DNA of 64,000 bases from Lysobacter terrestris (GCF_014489475.1 NZ_CP060820.1:1442001-1506000); one strand, 5' to 3'; counted from the first letter of the stretch, positions 1-7,941 are shown. Notes: generated by a model not told the origin, from the letters alone. Program-made: numbers and translations.

Positions 1-1069
1 CGGCGGTGATGACGAAGTTGGAGCCCAGCTGCGAGCTGTAGGCGCCGGCGGACACGCTGTCGACCAGCTTGTCCTGGTGCAGCAGGCGCTTGTCCAGGCG
101 CGAGCTGCGGCTGCCGCCGAGCACCTGCGCCAGCAGCTGCAGGCGGTCGAGGTCGGCCGCGCCGTACTGCGCGACGTTCCACAAGCGGTAGATGCGCGTC
201 TGCGGCACCTTGTCCTGCATCACCGAGCGGGTGGATTCCGCGCGCGGCGACGGATCGATCTTCGGCTGCGCCATGGTCGGCGAGGCCGGGATGTCGCCGA
301 AGTACCTGGCGACCTTTTCCTTGGCGGTCTTGACGTCGATGTCGCCGGCCAGCACCAGCACCGCGTTGTTCGGGCCGTACCAGGTGCGGAACCAGTTCTT
401 CACGTCCTCCAGCGAGGCCGCGTTGAGGTCGTTCATCGAACCGATCACGGTGTGGTGGTACGGGTGGCCGGCCGGATACATGACCTCGGTGAGCACGTCG
501 AAGGCCTGGCCGTAGGGCTCGTTCTCGCCCTGGCGCTTCTCGTTCTGGACCACGCCGCGCTGCTCGTCGAGCGTCTGCTGATCGATCGCGCCGAGCAGGT
601 GGCCCATGCGGTCGGATTCCATCCACAGCGCCATGTCGAGCGCGGTGGTCGGCACGTTCTCGAAGTAGTTGGTGCGGTCGGTATTGGTGGTGCCGTTCTG
701 GTCGGTCACGCCGACCTGCTTGAAGGGCACGAAGTATTCGCCCCGGTGGTTCTCCGAGCCGTTGAACATCAGGTGCTCGAACAGGTGCGCGAAGCCGCTG
801 CGGCCGGCCGGTTCGTCCTTGCTGCCCACGTGGTACCAGATGTTCACCGCCACGATCGGCGCCTTGCGGTCGGTGTGCACGACCACGCGCAGGCCGTTGG
901 GCAGGGTGAACTCCTCGAACGGGATCGCGACGTCGGCGGCGGGCGCCTTGGCGTAGGCGGCCTGCGGGGCGAAGGTCGCACCGCCCATGGCGGCGGCCAG
1001 GGCGACGGCGAGGACGGCAGCGCGCGGGCCGGTGTGGGCGGTGGCGCGCTTGAACGAAGCAAGGGACAT
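1..1069 (-). CDS. M16 family zinc protease, N-terminal part (cut by window edge)
   Basis: Pitrilysin/M16 peptidase. The first 40 residues form a secretion signal with a long alanine/valine-rich core and an APQAAYA cleavage-like end, so the protein is periplasmic or outer-membrane associated. The inverted zinc motif H95-L-F-E98-H99 is seen in the context GFAHLFEHLMFNG, followed by the family's N-R-T-N-Y segment and further on a GDI strand. About 356 residues are present; family members run to roughly 450 (single unit) or 900 (double unit), so the C-terminal part lies left of base 1. The ATG at 1069 is chosen because it precedes the signal peptide, with AGGAG about 6 nt upstream on the minus strand. 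Substrate unknown. Bases 1070-1326 hold no gene that I can see. Confidence 0.93.
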   Translation of the reverse strand, partial: MSLASFKRATAHTGPRAAVLAVALAAAMGGATFAPQAAYAKAPAADVAIPFEEFTLPNGLRVVVHTDRKAPIVAVNIWYHVGSKDEPAGRSGFAHLFEHLMFNGSENHRGEYFVPFKQVGVTDQNGTTNTDRTNYFENVPTTALDMALWMESDRMGHLLGAIDQQTLDEQRGVVQNEKRQGENEPYGQAFDVLTEVMYPAGHPYHHTVIGSMNDLNAASLEDVKNWFRTWYGPNNAVLVLAGDIDVKTAKEKVARYFGDIPASPTMAQPKIDPSPRAESTRSVMQDKVPQTRIYRLWNVAQYGAADLDRLQLLAQVLGGSRSSRLDKRLLHQDKLVDSVSAGAYSSQLGSNFVITA

Positions 1070-1326
1070 GCGAACTCCTGTTCGGGACGTGTAGTTCGGG
1101 ACTGAGCGGGATTGCATGCGGAGGCCGGCCCCAACCACCGCAACGGCCGATCGTACGGCGCAGTGGCAGGCCGGGGCATGGGTCACAAGTCCCGCCCGCG
1201 GGCGATTTCGAGGGGCGATTTCGCGGGCGGAAGCGCCCGGATCGGCAAAGCGCGGCGGCCGGCACCCGCTTCGCCGATACTGGCCCGGTTCCCGGCGCGT
1301 CCGGGCGCCCCGCCCGGAGACTCGCC

Positions 1327-2031
1327 ATGGCCCCTTCGCCCCGCCGCAGCCTGGTCACCGGCGCCAACCGCGGCCTCGGCCTGGAATTCGTGCGCCAGCT
1401 GCTGGCCCGCGGCGACCGCGTGGTCGCGGCCTGCCGCCATCCCGGCCGGGCCACCGAACTGAACCACCTGGCCGGCGAGCACCCGGGGCGCCTGCACGTG
1501 CTGCCGCTGGACGTCGCCGACGAGAAGTCGCGCACCGCCTTCGCCCACGAGCTGCCGCTGGTGGCCGACGGCATCGACCTGCTGGTCAACAACGCCGGCG
1601 TGCTGCACTCGGGCGAACGCTGGGGCAGCGTGACCGCGGCGACCCTCGAGGACAGCCTGCGCACCAACGCGGTCGGCCCGTTCCTGCTGACCCAGGTGCT
1701 GGCGCCGCAGCTGGCCGACGGCGGCACCGTCGCCAACCTGTCCTCGATGATGTCCTCGCTGGGCGACGATCCCGACTTCCACTCGCCCAGCTACCGGATC
1801 AGCAAGACCGCGCTGAACATGGCCACGAGGATGCTGGCCAAGGCGCTGGCGCCCCGCGGCATCAGCGTGATCGCACTGTGCCCGGGCTGGGTGTTGACCG
1901 ACATGGGCGGCAGCGGCGCGCAGATCAGCGCGAACGAATCGGTGGCGGCGCTGCTGGGGGTGATCGAGGCGGCCAGCCCCGCGCGCAGCGGGGGCTTCTA
2001 CGACCGCTTTGGCGCGGCGATGGCGTGGTGA
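1327..2031 (+). CDS. short-chain dehydrogenase/reductase (C-factor-like SDR)
   Basis: A 234-residue classical SDR. The N-terminal nucleotide-binding motif TGANRGLG lies at about residues 9-16, the NNAG motif at about 88-91, and the catalytic S-x-Y-x-x-S-K arrangement (SPSYRISKTALN) at about 155-165. The overall form resembles the CsgA/C-factor branch of SDRs that act on carbonyl substrates with NAD(P)H, but the substrate cannot be told. A GGAGA precedes the ATG by 6 nt. It stands alone between a divergent protease and trmL, with about 108 bp before trmL. Confidence 0.85.
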   Translation: MAPSPRRSLVTGANRGLGLEFVRQLLARGDRVVAACRHPGRATELNHLAGEHPGRLHVLPLDVADEKSRTAFAHELPLVADGIDLLVNNAGVLHSGERWGSVTAATLEDSLRTNAVGPFLLTQVLAPQLADGGTVANLSSMMSSLGDDPDFHSPSYRISKTALNMATRMLAKALAPRGISVIALCPGWVLTDMGGSGAQISANESVAALLGVIEAASPARSGGFYDRFGAAMAW

Positions 2032-2110
2032 AGCGTGGCTGGGAACTGGAGGCTGGAGGTTTGTCGCGCTCACAGGTGGTTGCGATGCCGGTACCTTCCC
2101 CGCTCCTGCC

Positions 2111-2131
2111 AGCCCCTAGCCCCTAGCCCCT
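2111..2131 (+). repeat. 3 x 7-mer run directly upstream of trmL
   Basis: Three consecutive AGCCCCT units followed by AAGCCC end 8 nt before the trmL ATG. No Shine-Dalgarno sequence is visible between the repeat and the ATG. Comparable 7-mer runs abut the start codons of glnA and uppP in this window, so this looks like a lineage-specific intergenic repeat class. Confidence 0.7.
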
Positions 2132-2139
2132 AAGCCCGC

Positions 2140-2619
2140 ATGTTCCACGTCATCCTGTTCCAGCCCGAGATCCCGCCCAACACCGGCAACGTGATCCGCC
2201 TGTGCGCCAACACCGGCGCGCACCTGCACCTGGTGAAGCCATTGGGCTTCAGCCTGGAGGACGCGCAGCTGCGCCGCGCCGGCCTGGACTACCACGAGTA
2301 CGCGCGCCTGCAGGTGCACGAGTCGCTCGGGGCCGCGCTCGCCGCGATTACCGCGAGCGAGGGCGCGCCGCCACGCGTGTTCGCGTTGAGCACGCGCAGC
2401 CGCACCCGTTACGACACGGTGCAGTACCGCGCCGGCGACACCTTCCTGTTCGGCCCGGAAACCCGCGGTCTGCCCGCCGAGGTCCTCGAAAGCGTGCCGG
2501 CCGAGCAGCGCCTGCGCCTGCCGATGCGCCCGGACAACCGCAGCCTCAACCTGTCCAACACCGTCGCGGTGATGGTATTCGAGGCGTGGCGCCAGCACGG
2601 CTTCGACGGCGGCGCCTGA
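2140..2619 (+). CDS. trmL: tRNA (cytidine(34)-2'-O)-methyltransferase TrmL
   Basis: SPOUT-class RNA methyltransferase of 159 residues, the usual TrmL size. It would methylate the ribose of the wobble nucleotide (C34 or cmnm5U34) of tRNA-Leu isoacceptors using S-adenosylmethionine. Supporting motifs: PEIPPNTGNVIRLCANTG near the N-terminus, LxKPLGF, then FGPETRGLP at about 108-116 and the C-terminal knot segment RSLNLSNTVAV, all typical of TrmL/SpoU proteins. The gene is monocistronic here; its start abuts a 7-mer repeat rather than a ribosome-binding site. Confidence 0.95.
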   Translation: MFHVILFQPEIPPNTGNVIRLCANTGAHLHLVKPLGFSLEDAQLRRAGLDYHEYARLQVHESLGAALAAITASEGAPPRVFALSTRSRTRYDTVQYRAGDTFLFGPETRGLPAEVLESVPAEQRLRLPMRPDNRSLNLSNTVAVMVFEAWRQHGFDGGA

Positions 2620-2691
2620 GTTCCACCCGCGCAACGCAATCGCGCCAGCGCTGAACACACGCGCCTGCCAAAGCGGGCGTACCCTCGCGGC

Positions 2692-3582
2692 ATGGACGAA
2701 CGGCCGCCCGGCGCCACCGATACCAACATGCAGGTCGCGCACCTGCACCGCGGCGCGCTGTCGGTGCTCGACTTCCGTTGCCAGGCCGGGCCGCACACGC
2801 CCAGCGCGGTCGAACGCCACGACCTGACCTCGGTGTCGTACGTGCGCTGCGGCAGCTTCGGCTACCGCGCGCGTGGCGAGAGCTTCGAGCTCGTCGCCGG
2901 CTCGGTGCTGGTCGGCCACGGCGGCGACGAATTCGTGTGCACCCACGAGCACCACCACGGCGGCGACGAATGCCTGTCGTTCAAGCTCGCCGCCGAACTC
3001 GTCGACGAATTCGGCGCCCGCCCGCGGCACTGGCAGGCCGGCGGCCTGCCGCCGCTGCCGGAACTGATGGTGCTGGGCGAACTCGCCCAGGCCGCGGTCA
3101 CCGGCGACAGCGACTTCGGCGTCGACGAAGCGGGCCTGCTGCTGGTCGGACGCTACCTCGCACTGGCCGGCCAGCGCCGTCGCGCGCCGCTGCAGGCGCA
3201 GGCGCGCGACCGCCGTCGCGCGGTGGAAATCGCGCTGTGGCTGGACGAGAACGCCCACGAAGACATCGACCTGCAGGCAACCGCGGCGCAGGCGGGCCTG
3301 AGCGCGTGGCATTTCCTGCGCCTGTTCGCACGCGTGGTCGGAGTGACGCCGCACCAGTACCTGCTGCGCGCGCGCCTGCGCCGCGCCGCGCAGCTGCTGG
3401 CCGGCGACGAACGCCCGGTCACGGCCGTCGCGCTCGACGCCGGCTTCGCCGATCTCTCGAATTTCGTGCGCAGCTTCCATCGCGCCGCCGGCCTGCCGCC
3501 GCGGCATTTCCGCCACGCCGCACGCGGCGACCGCGAACGCATCGCCGCGCTGGCCCGGCGCCTCGACCGCCGGCGCCACTAG
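2692..3582 (+). CDS. AraC family transcriptional regulator
   Basis: A 296-residue protein with an N-terminal cupin-like sensing region (about 10-150) and a C-terminal double helix-turn-helix (about 180-285). The second HTH shows the AraC signature: VTAVALDAGFADLSNFVRSF followed by a P-x-x-F-R variant (PPRHFR). The effector is unknown. A small VOC-fold gene follows 67 bp downstream on the same strand and may be a target or partner. I see no clear ribosome-binding site, so the start (ATG at 2692) is moderately certain. Confidence 0.88.
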   Translation: MDERPPGATDTNMQVAHLHRGALSVLDFRCQAGPHTPSAVERHDLTSVSYVRCGSFGYRARGESFELVAGSVLVGHGGDEFVCTHEHHHGGDECLSFKLAAELVDEFGARPRHWQAGGLPPLPELMVLGELAQAAVTGDSDFGVDEAGLLLVGRYLALAGQRRRAPLQAQARDRRRAVEIALWLDENAHEDIDLQATAAQAGLSAWHFLRLFARVVGVTPHQYLLRARLRRAAQLLAGDERPVTAVALDAGFADLSNFVRSFHRAAGLPPRHFRHAARGDRERIAALARRLDRRRH

Positions 3583-3649
3583 CGCAATTTTTTCCAAGTA
3601 CGCGCGGCGCGACGGCGCGAGGCTGGCCTCCCCATCACGGAGTCCTGCC

Positions 3650-4009
3650 ATGTACGACCATCTTGGATTGAAGGTGAAGAACCTGGACGCCAGCGTGCGC
3701 TTCTACGAAGCCGTGCTCACGCCGCTGGGCCACGTGCTCGATTCGCGCTACGACGGCGGCGCCGGACTCGGGCCGAAGGACGCGCCGGCGCTGTGGCTGT
3801 ACGAGGCGGCGAAGGCGACCGGCGGCACGCACGTCGCGTTGCAGGCGCGCGACCGCGCGGCGGTGGATGCGTTCCACGCCGCCGGCATGGCCAACGGTGG
3901 CCGCGACAACGGCGCGCCGGGATTGCGGCTGGATTACGCGCCGACCTATTACGCCGCGTTCCTGATCGATCCGGACGGGAACAACGTGGAAGCGGTGTGC
4001 ATGGCGTGA
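3650..4009 (+). CDS. VOC (glyoxalase/bleomycin resistance) family protein
   Basis: A 119-residue single VOC domain: it begins MYDHLGLKVKNLDASVRFY, the usual first beta-alpha unit with a metal-ligand H4, and ends with the typical D-PDGNNVEAV strand carrying the acidic ligand. Proteins of this form act as lyases, dioxygenases or binding proteins; the substrate cannot be read from the sequence. The preceding bases contain CACGGAG about 10 nt before the ATG. A 135-bp repeat element lies downstream. Confidence 0.85.
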   Translation: MYDHLGLKVKNLDASVRFYEAVLTPLGHVLDSRYDGGAGLGPKDAPALWLYEAAKATGGTHVALQARDRAAVDAFHAAGMANGGRDNGAPGLRLDYAPTYYAAFLIDPDGNNVEAVCMA

Positions 4010-4032
4010 GTGGTTTGCGCCGCTACGCGGCG

Positions 4033-4080
4033 CCCCCTCATCCGCCCTTCGGGCACCTTCTCCCCGCAAGCGGGGAGAAG
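4033..4080 (+). repeat. short hairpin repeat module X, copy 1
   Basis: The segment starting CCCCTCATCCGCCC contains two hairpins (GCCC..GGGC and CTCCCCGC..GCGGGGAG). A near-identical module is at 25698-25747. Both lie next to a copy of the 135-bp element but in the opposite order, so the two modules move or recombine separately. Confidence 0.75.
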
Positions 4081-4125
4081 GAGAAACAACGTCGTCCCAC
4101 CATCATCCCGCTTGCAGGAAGAATT

Positions 4126-4260
4126 CCCTCGCCCCGCCTGCGGGGTGAAGGCGGGCGCTTGTGCGCCACTGGCGCACGCCCGACTGAACGCCTTGCGCCA
4201 TGCGCAAGGGCCGGGGGCAGGGCGAGGGACAGCGCTGCGCAAGCAGCGCAGGGTGAGGGG
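4126..4260 (+). repeat. 135-bp dispersed palindromic element, copy 1
   Basis: The element begins CCCTCGCCCCGC and ends CAGGGTGAGGGG. Further copies of exactly 135 bp are at 25529-25663 (same strand) and 36115-36249 (reverse). Each contains a series of hairpins (CCCCGC..GCGGGG, TGCGCCA-C-TGGCGCA, TTGCGC..GCGCAA). No conserved open reading frame links the copies, so it is a non-coding repeat. Together with module X it fills the 335-bp gap between the VOC gene and the ArsR gene. Confidence 0.85.
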
Positions 4261-4297
4261 CCGTGTCACGAGCGCGCGGCATCCCCGCCAACAAAAC

Positions 4298-4352
4298 TCA
4301 ACCAAACAGTTGACAATCAATCGCGCCGGCGTATATTCAACCACATGGTTGA
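4298..4352 (+). promoter_or_regulatory. promoter and twin operator of the ArsR-SRPBCC operon
   Basis: A near-consensus sigma-70 promoter is visible: TTGACA at 4310-4315, a 16-bp spacer, TATATT at 4332-4337. Two related inverted repeats overlap it: TCAAC-N6-GTTGA at 4298-4313 over the -35 box, and TCAACCA-CA-TGGTTGA at 4337-4352 over the start site. The second runs into the ATG at 4345, so the transcript probably has almost no leader. Repression by the encoded ArsR protein is an inference from this geometry. Confidence 0.75.
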
Positions 4353-4752
4353 TAAATCGCCCGCACGCCTCGACGCCGTCTTCCGCGCCCTCGCCGACCC
4401 CACCCGCCGCGCCATGCTGCGCGACCTGGCGCAGGCGCCGCGCACCGTCGGCGAACTCGCCGCGCCCCACGCCATCTCGCTGGCCGGCGCCTCCAAGCAC
4501 ATCCAGATGCTCGAACGCGCCGGCCTGATCCAGCGCGAAGTGCAGGGCCGCGTGCACACCTGCCGCCTCGACGCGCGGCCGCTGCACGCCGGCGCCGAAT
4601 GGATCCGCCATTACGAGCGCTTCTGGAACCACAAGCTCGACGCCCTCGAAGCCCTGCTCAAGGCCGAAGACGCCGCCAAGCCCGCGCCCGCGCGCAAATC
4701 CAAGCCGTCCACGCGCACGTCCCCACCCCGCACCCCACGGAGAAAGCCATGA
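4345..4752 (+). CDS. ArsR family winged-helix regulator
   Basis: A 135-residue ArsR/SmtB-type repressor. The winged helix-turn-helix spans about residues 8-95, with the recognition helix in LAGASKHIQMLERAGLI and the wing in QREVQGRVHTCRL. No CxC metal motif is present, matching the subgroup that is paired with SRPBCC/AHSA1 proteins rather than metal sensors. The tail after residue 110 is lysine/proline-rich. The gene overlaps the next by 4 nt (ATGA), so the two are translationally coupled. The start is fixed by the promoter, whose predicted transcript begins at about the ATG. Confidence 0.92.
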   Translation: MVDKSPARLDAVFRALADPTRRAMLRDLAQAPRTVGELAAPHAISLAGASKHIQMLERAGLIQREVQGRVHTCRLDARPLHAGAEWIRHYERFWNHKLDALEALLKAEDAAKPAPARKSKPSTRTSPPRTPRRKP

Positions 4753-5303
4753 ACATGCACACCGCCATGCCCGAAGCCGATTACGGCGTACGCACCGCGC
4801 CCGACACCGTGCGCATCGAACGCCTGCTGCCCGGCCCGATCGAACGCGTCTGGCGGTACCTCACCGATCCGGAACTGCGTGCGCAGTGGTTCGCGGGCGG
4901 CGACATCGAACCGCGCACCGGCGGCCACCTCGACCTGCGGTTCCACAACTCGGCCCTGACCGAGAACGACGACCCGCCGCCGCCCAAGTACGCGGCGCAC
5001 GCCGGCGAGTTCCACATGCAGTGCACGGTCACCGAGTTCGATCCGCCACACGTGCTGGGTTTCACCTTCGGCAGTGGCGAATCACCGTCGCAGGTGCACA
5101 TCGAACTCACCGCGCGTGGTGACGAAGTGCAGCTGCTGCTGGTCCACAGCCGCCTGGCCACGCGCGACGGCATGCTCAGCGTTTCCGCCGGCTGGCATGC
5201 GCACCTCAACATCCTGCGCGACCGCATGAGCGGCCGCACGCCCGACGGCCTGTGGCGCACGCATACGCGGCTGGAAGCCGAGTACGCGCAGCGGCTGGCG
5301 TAA
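4749..5303 (+). CDS. SRPBCC/AHSA1 family protein
   Basis: A 184-residue START-like fold protein. It opens with the family pattern VRIERLLPGPIERVWRYLTDPELRAQWF and continues with a GGHLDLRF strand and the C-terminal helix GWHAHLNILRDRMSG. SRPBCC proteins bind hydrophobic ligands; many sit behind an ArsR repressor, as here, with a 4-nt overlap. The role is probably ligand binding or modification in a small self-regulated stress or xenobiotic operon, but no substrate is indicated. Confidence 0.9.
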   Translation: MNMHTAMPEADYGVRTAPDTVRIERLLPGPIERVWRYLTDPELRAQWFAGGDIEPRTGGHLDLRFHNSALTENDDPPPPKYAAHAGEFHMQCTVTEFDPPHVLGFTFGSGESPSQVHIELTARGDEVQLLLVHSRLATRDGMLSVSAGWHAHLNILRDRMSGRTPDGLWRTHTRLEAEYAQRLA

Positions 5304-5476
5304 CCGGGATCCCATCGTCCCACCAGCGGGAAAAAGAGTCCCCGATTCGCGCGATTGTCCTGCGCCTGGTGGCCCATACAACGGTTCCGCTGCGATGGCA
5401 GCCCCGGCATCCGGCCGGGGCCCTCGCGCCGGTGCGACGGCATCCCGCCGCCGCCGGACCCTAGGAACCCAAGCAC

Positions 5477-6010
5477 ATGCGCAAGACCAAGCTGCTCTCC
5501 ACCCTGCTCCTGTCCGCCACCCTCGGCGCCGCCGCGTTCGGCGCCAATGCCCAGGACAAGGGCTTCTACGCCGGCGCCGGCGTCGGCCAGTCGTTCGTCG
5601 ACGAAGGCGCCTACGACGACGAGGACACCGCGTTCTCCGTGTTCGGCGGCTACCAGTTCAACCGTTACTTCGGCCTGGAAGCGGGCTACGCGGACTTCGG
5701 CAAGATCGAGCCCGACGTCACCGGCCCCGCGCTCGAGGGCGACACCGCCTACTTCACCGCGGTGGGCACCTTGCCGATCACCGACAAGTTCGCCGCCTAC
5801 GCCAAGGCCGGCCTGCACCGCTGGAACGTCGACACCTCGCTGCCCGGCCTGGTCGGCGGCGACGATGACAGCGGCACCGATCCGACCTATGGCGTCGGCC
5901 TGCAGTACCGCTTCACCGACAAGGTGGCGCTGCGCGGCGAATACAGCCGCTTCGAGATCGAGGACGCCGACGCGGACCTGGCCCAGCTGCAGGTGCGCTT
6001 CGACTTCTGA
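5477..6010 (+). CDS. outer membrane beta-barrel protein (OmpA-like transmembrane domain)
   Basis: A 177-residue secreted barrel. It has a signal peptide ending GANAQ at about residue 25, then alternating aromatic/polar strands (KGFYAGAGVGQSF, FGGYQFNRYFGLEAGYADF) and a terminal phenylalanine (LQVRFDF), the usual outer-membrane insertion signal. It matches small 8-stranded porin-like/OmpA-N proteins in length. Function is unknown beyond an outer membrane location. A strong bidirectional terminator follows 27 bp after the stop. Confidence 0.87.
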   Translation: MRKTKLLSTLLLSATLGAAAFGANAQDKGFYAGAGVGQSFVDEGAYDDEDTAFSVFGGYQFNRYFGLEAGYADFGKIEPDVTGPALEGDTAYFTAVGTLPITDKFAAYAKAGLHRWNVDTSLPGLVGGDDDSGTDPTYGVGLQYRFTDKVALRGEYSRFEIEDADADLAQLQVRFDF

Positions 6011-6036
6011 TCGCGCACGTTTCCACCGCACCCCCG

Positions 6037-6066
6037 AAAAGCCGCCGGCCACCCCGGCGGCTTTTT
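6037..6066. terminator. bidirectional intrinsic terminator
   Basis: A 12-bp stem (AAAAGCCGCCGG at 6037-6048 with CCGGCGGCTTTT at 6054-6065) has a 5-nt loop and a T-run. With A's on the other side it can end transcripts from both the barrel gene (+) and the convergent DedA-rhodanese gene (-). Confidence 0.88.
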
Positions 6067-6074
6067 CATGCGCC

Positions 6075-6998
6075 TCAGGCGGGCAAGCGATCCACCTGCC
6101 GACCCGACGCCTGCCAGGCATCGAAGCCACCGGCCAGCGGGCGCACGCGGCGGAAACCACGTCGCTGCAGTTCGCGCGCGAGCACGGCCGCGGAGACTTC
6201 GTTCGGGCAATCGCAGTAGACGATGACCTCGTCGCGTACCGGGATGTCCATGTCGCCGGGCGCGTGGGCGAACACCGCGCCGGGGATCCAGCCGCTGGCC
6301 GCGCGCTGCTCGGGCGCGCGCACGTCGAGCAGCAGCGGCGGCGGGTCGCCTTCCAGCAGCCGGTGCAGTTCGTCCACCGAGATGCGCGCCATGCGCAGCT
6401 GCTGCAGGAAGTGACGGCGGCGCAGCCACTTCCACGCGATGAAGGCGGCCACCAGCCCGAGCAGCACCGGGATGGCGTAGTGCCCGAGCTGTTCGAGCTG
6501 TGCCAGCACGCGATCGACCGCGCGATGGAACACCGCGCCCAGCGCCACCGCGACGCCCGCCCACAGCAGCGCGCCGATGCCGTCGAACAACAGGAAGCGA
6601 CGCGTGCTGGTGCCGGTCTCGCCGGCCAGCGTGGTCGCCACCGCAGCGAAGCCGGGGAAGAACTTGGCGACGGTGAGCGAACCTGCGCCCCAGCGCGCGT
6701 AGATGCCGCGGGTGGTGCGCACGCACGAATCGGGCGACAGCGACAGCCGGCACATCAACCGCACCAGCCGCGCGCCGATGCGGCGGCCGCCGAGGAACCA
6801 CAGCCAGTCGGCGAGGATCGCCGCCAGCGTGGCCACCACCAGCACCGGCCACCAGCCGTGGCCCGCATCGACCGCGACCGCGGTGGTGACGATGATCGGC
6901 GGGTACGCCGGGATCGGGACCCCGCCCTGGTCGAGGAACACGCTGACGAACACCACCAGCAGGCCGTACGTCGCGATCAGGTGCAGCAGCGTGTCCAT
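6075..6998 (-). CDS. DedA family membrane protein fused to a C-terminal rhodanese domain
   Basis: A 307-residue fusion. Residues 1 to about 195 form a DedA/SNARE-associated membrane domain with the family features FLDQGGVPIPAYP near the N-terminus and a central KFFPGFAAVATTLAGETG segment. DedA proteins are undecaprenyl-phosphate or phospholipid flippases. Residues of about 215-305 are a rhodanese fold with the active-site-like loop VIVYCDCPNEVSA, whose cysteine could carry sulfane sulfur. Translation is taken from the ATG at 6998, because the membrane domain begins there; an upstream in-frame extension is arginine-rich and not DedA-like. The fusion is a recurring architecture, but the link between the two activities is unclear. 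Confidence 0.9.
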   Translation of the reverse strand: MDTLLHLIATYGLLVVFVSVFLDQGGVPIPAYPPIIVTTAVAVDAGHGWWPVLVVATLAAILADWLWFLGGRRIGARLVRLMCRLSLSPDSCVRTTRGIYARWGAGSLTVAKFFPGFAAVATTLAGETGTSTRRFLLFDGIGALLWAGVAVALGAVFHRAVDRVLAQLEQLGHYAIPVLLGLVAAFIAWKWLRRRHFLQQLRMARISVDELHRLLEGDPPPLLLDVRAPEQRAASGWIPGAVFAHAPGDMDIPVRDEVIVYCDCPNEVSAAVLARELQRRGFRRVRPLAGGFDAWQASGRQVDRLPA

Positions 6999-7270
6999 GG
7001 AACCGGGGCCGAGGCGGAAACCCGGCCATGGTAGGCGTCGCCCGCGCGTGCGGCGATCGCGCCAACGGGTCGCTGTGTTGCCGCCGGCCCTGCTTTGCCT
7101 ATCGCGGCCGGACCACACCCAAGCTGGATAGTTCCTGTACCGAACAGTTTGCTATTAAGCATCGATTCGGTCCCGGCTCGGATACTGGCGCCACCGGATC
7201 TGGCCCGTCCCTGCGGCGGATTCCCCAGTCAGCTCCGGCCCCAATAACGGAAAAAGAAGGCTGAGACCTT

Positions 7271-7849
7271 ATGAAGAAGTCCTTGCTTGCCCTGACCCTG
7301 CTGGTTTCCCTCCCGTTCGCCGCCTCCGCGGCCGAAGGCCTGTCCTACAACTACGTCGAAGGCGGCTACGTCGCCAGCAACGGCGACAACGTCGACGCCG
7401 ACGGCTGGAACGTCAACGGTTCGGCCGCGCTGACCGACAACTTCCACGTCTTCGGCGGCTACACCTTCCAGAAGACCGACGATGAAACCATCGGCGGCGT
7501 GCGCTTCGACGGCGTCGACGTCGACCAGTGGCGCGTCGGCCTGGGCTACAACCACCCGATCGCCGCCAACACCGACCTGCTCGCCCGCGTCGCCTACGAG
7601 AGCGCCAAGGTCGAAGGCTTCGACCGCTTCGACGGCTACAGCGCCGAAGTCGGCGTGCGCAGCGCGCTGGCCCCGAACTTCGAAGGCTACGCCCTGGCCG
7701 GTTACGAGGACGGCGACGATGTCGACGGTGACTTCTACGGCCGCGTCGGCGCGCAGGTGAAGTTCAACCAGAACTGGGGCGTCACCGGTGACGTCAAGTT
7801 CGCCGACGGCGACACCCAGTACTTCGTCGGCCCGCGCCTGACGTTCTAA
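7271..7849 (+). CDS. ax21: Ax21 family outer membrane protein
   Basis: A 192-residue secreted protein. A 20-residue signal peptide ends AASA, and the mature protein begins AEGLSYNYVEGGYVASN, matching the N-terminal segment known from the Xanthomonas Ax21 protein. The rest is a beta-barrel with repeated aromatic strands and a C-terminal phenylalanine. Ax21 homologues are outer membrane/vesicle proteins of Xanthomonadaceae; their reported signalling role has been disputed. AGGCTGAG lies upstream of the ATG, and an AT-rich stretch at about 7145-7160 may be part of the promoter. A strong terminator is at 7942-7969. Confidence 0.9.
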   Translation: MKKSLLALTLLVSLPFAASAAEGLSYNYVEGGYVASNGDNVDADGWNVNGSAALTDNFHVFGGYTFQKTDDETIGGVRFDGVDVDQWRVGLGYNHPIAANTDLLARVAYESAKVEGFDRFDGYSAEVGVRSALAPNFEGYALAGYEDGDDVDGDFYGRVGAQVKFNQNWGVTGDVKFADGDTQYFVGPRLTF

Positions 7850-7857
7850 GCGACACG

Positions 7858-7887
7858 AACGGGCCGGTTTCCCCCGACCGGCCCGTT
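7858..7887 (+). terminator. GC-rich hairpin after the Ax21 gene
   Basis: An 11-bp inverted repeat (AACGGGCCGGT with ACCGGCCCGTT) with an 8-nt C-rich loop sits 9 nt after the stop. It lacks a proper T-run, so it may protect the 3' end or pause polymerase ahead of the stronger hairpin at 7942. Confidence 0.5.
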
Positions 7888-7941
7888 CTCTGCAGTGCTA
7901 CACGCGACAAATCTCTCTCTCCCCCGAATCTGTCGCGGATT

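Noticed and set aside
5395-5430. Terminator after the SRPBCC gene (GCCCCGG..CCGGGGC)
   Set aside because: The stem is present but there is no T-run on either strand; it may be only a GC-rich palindrome.
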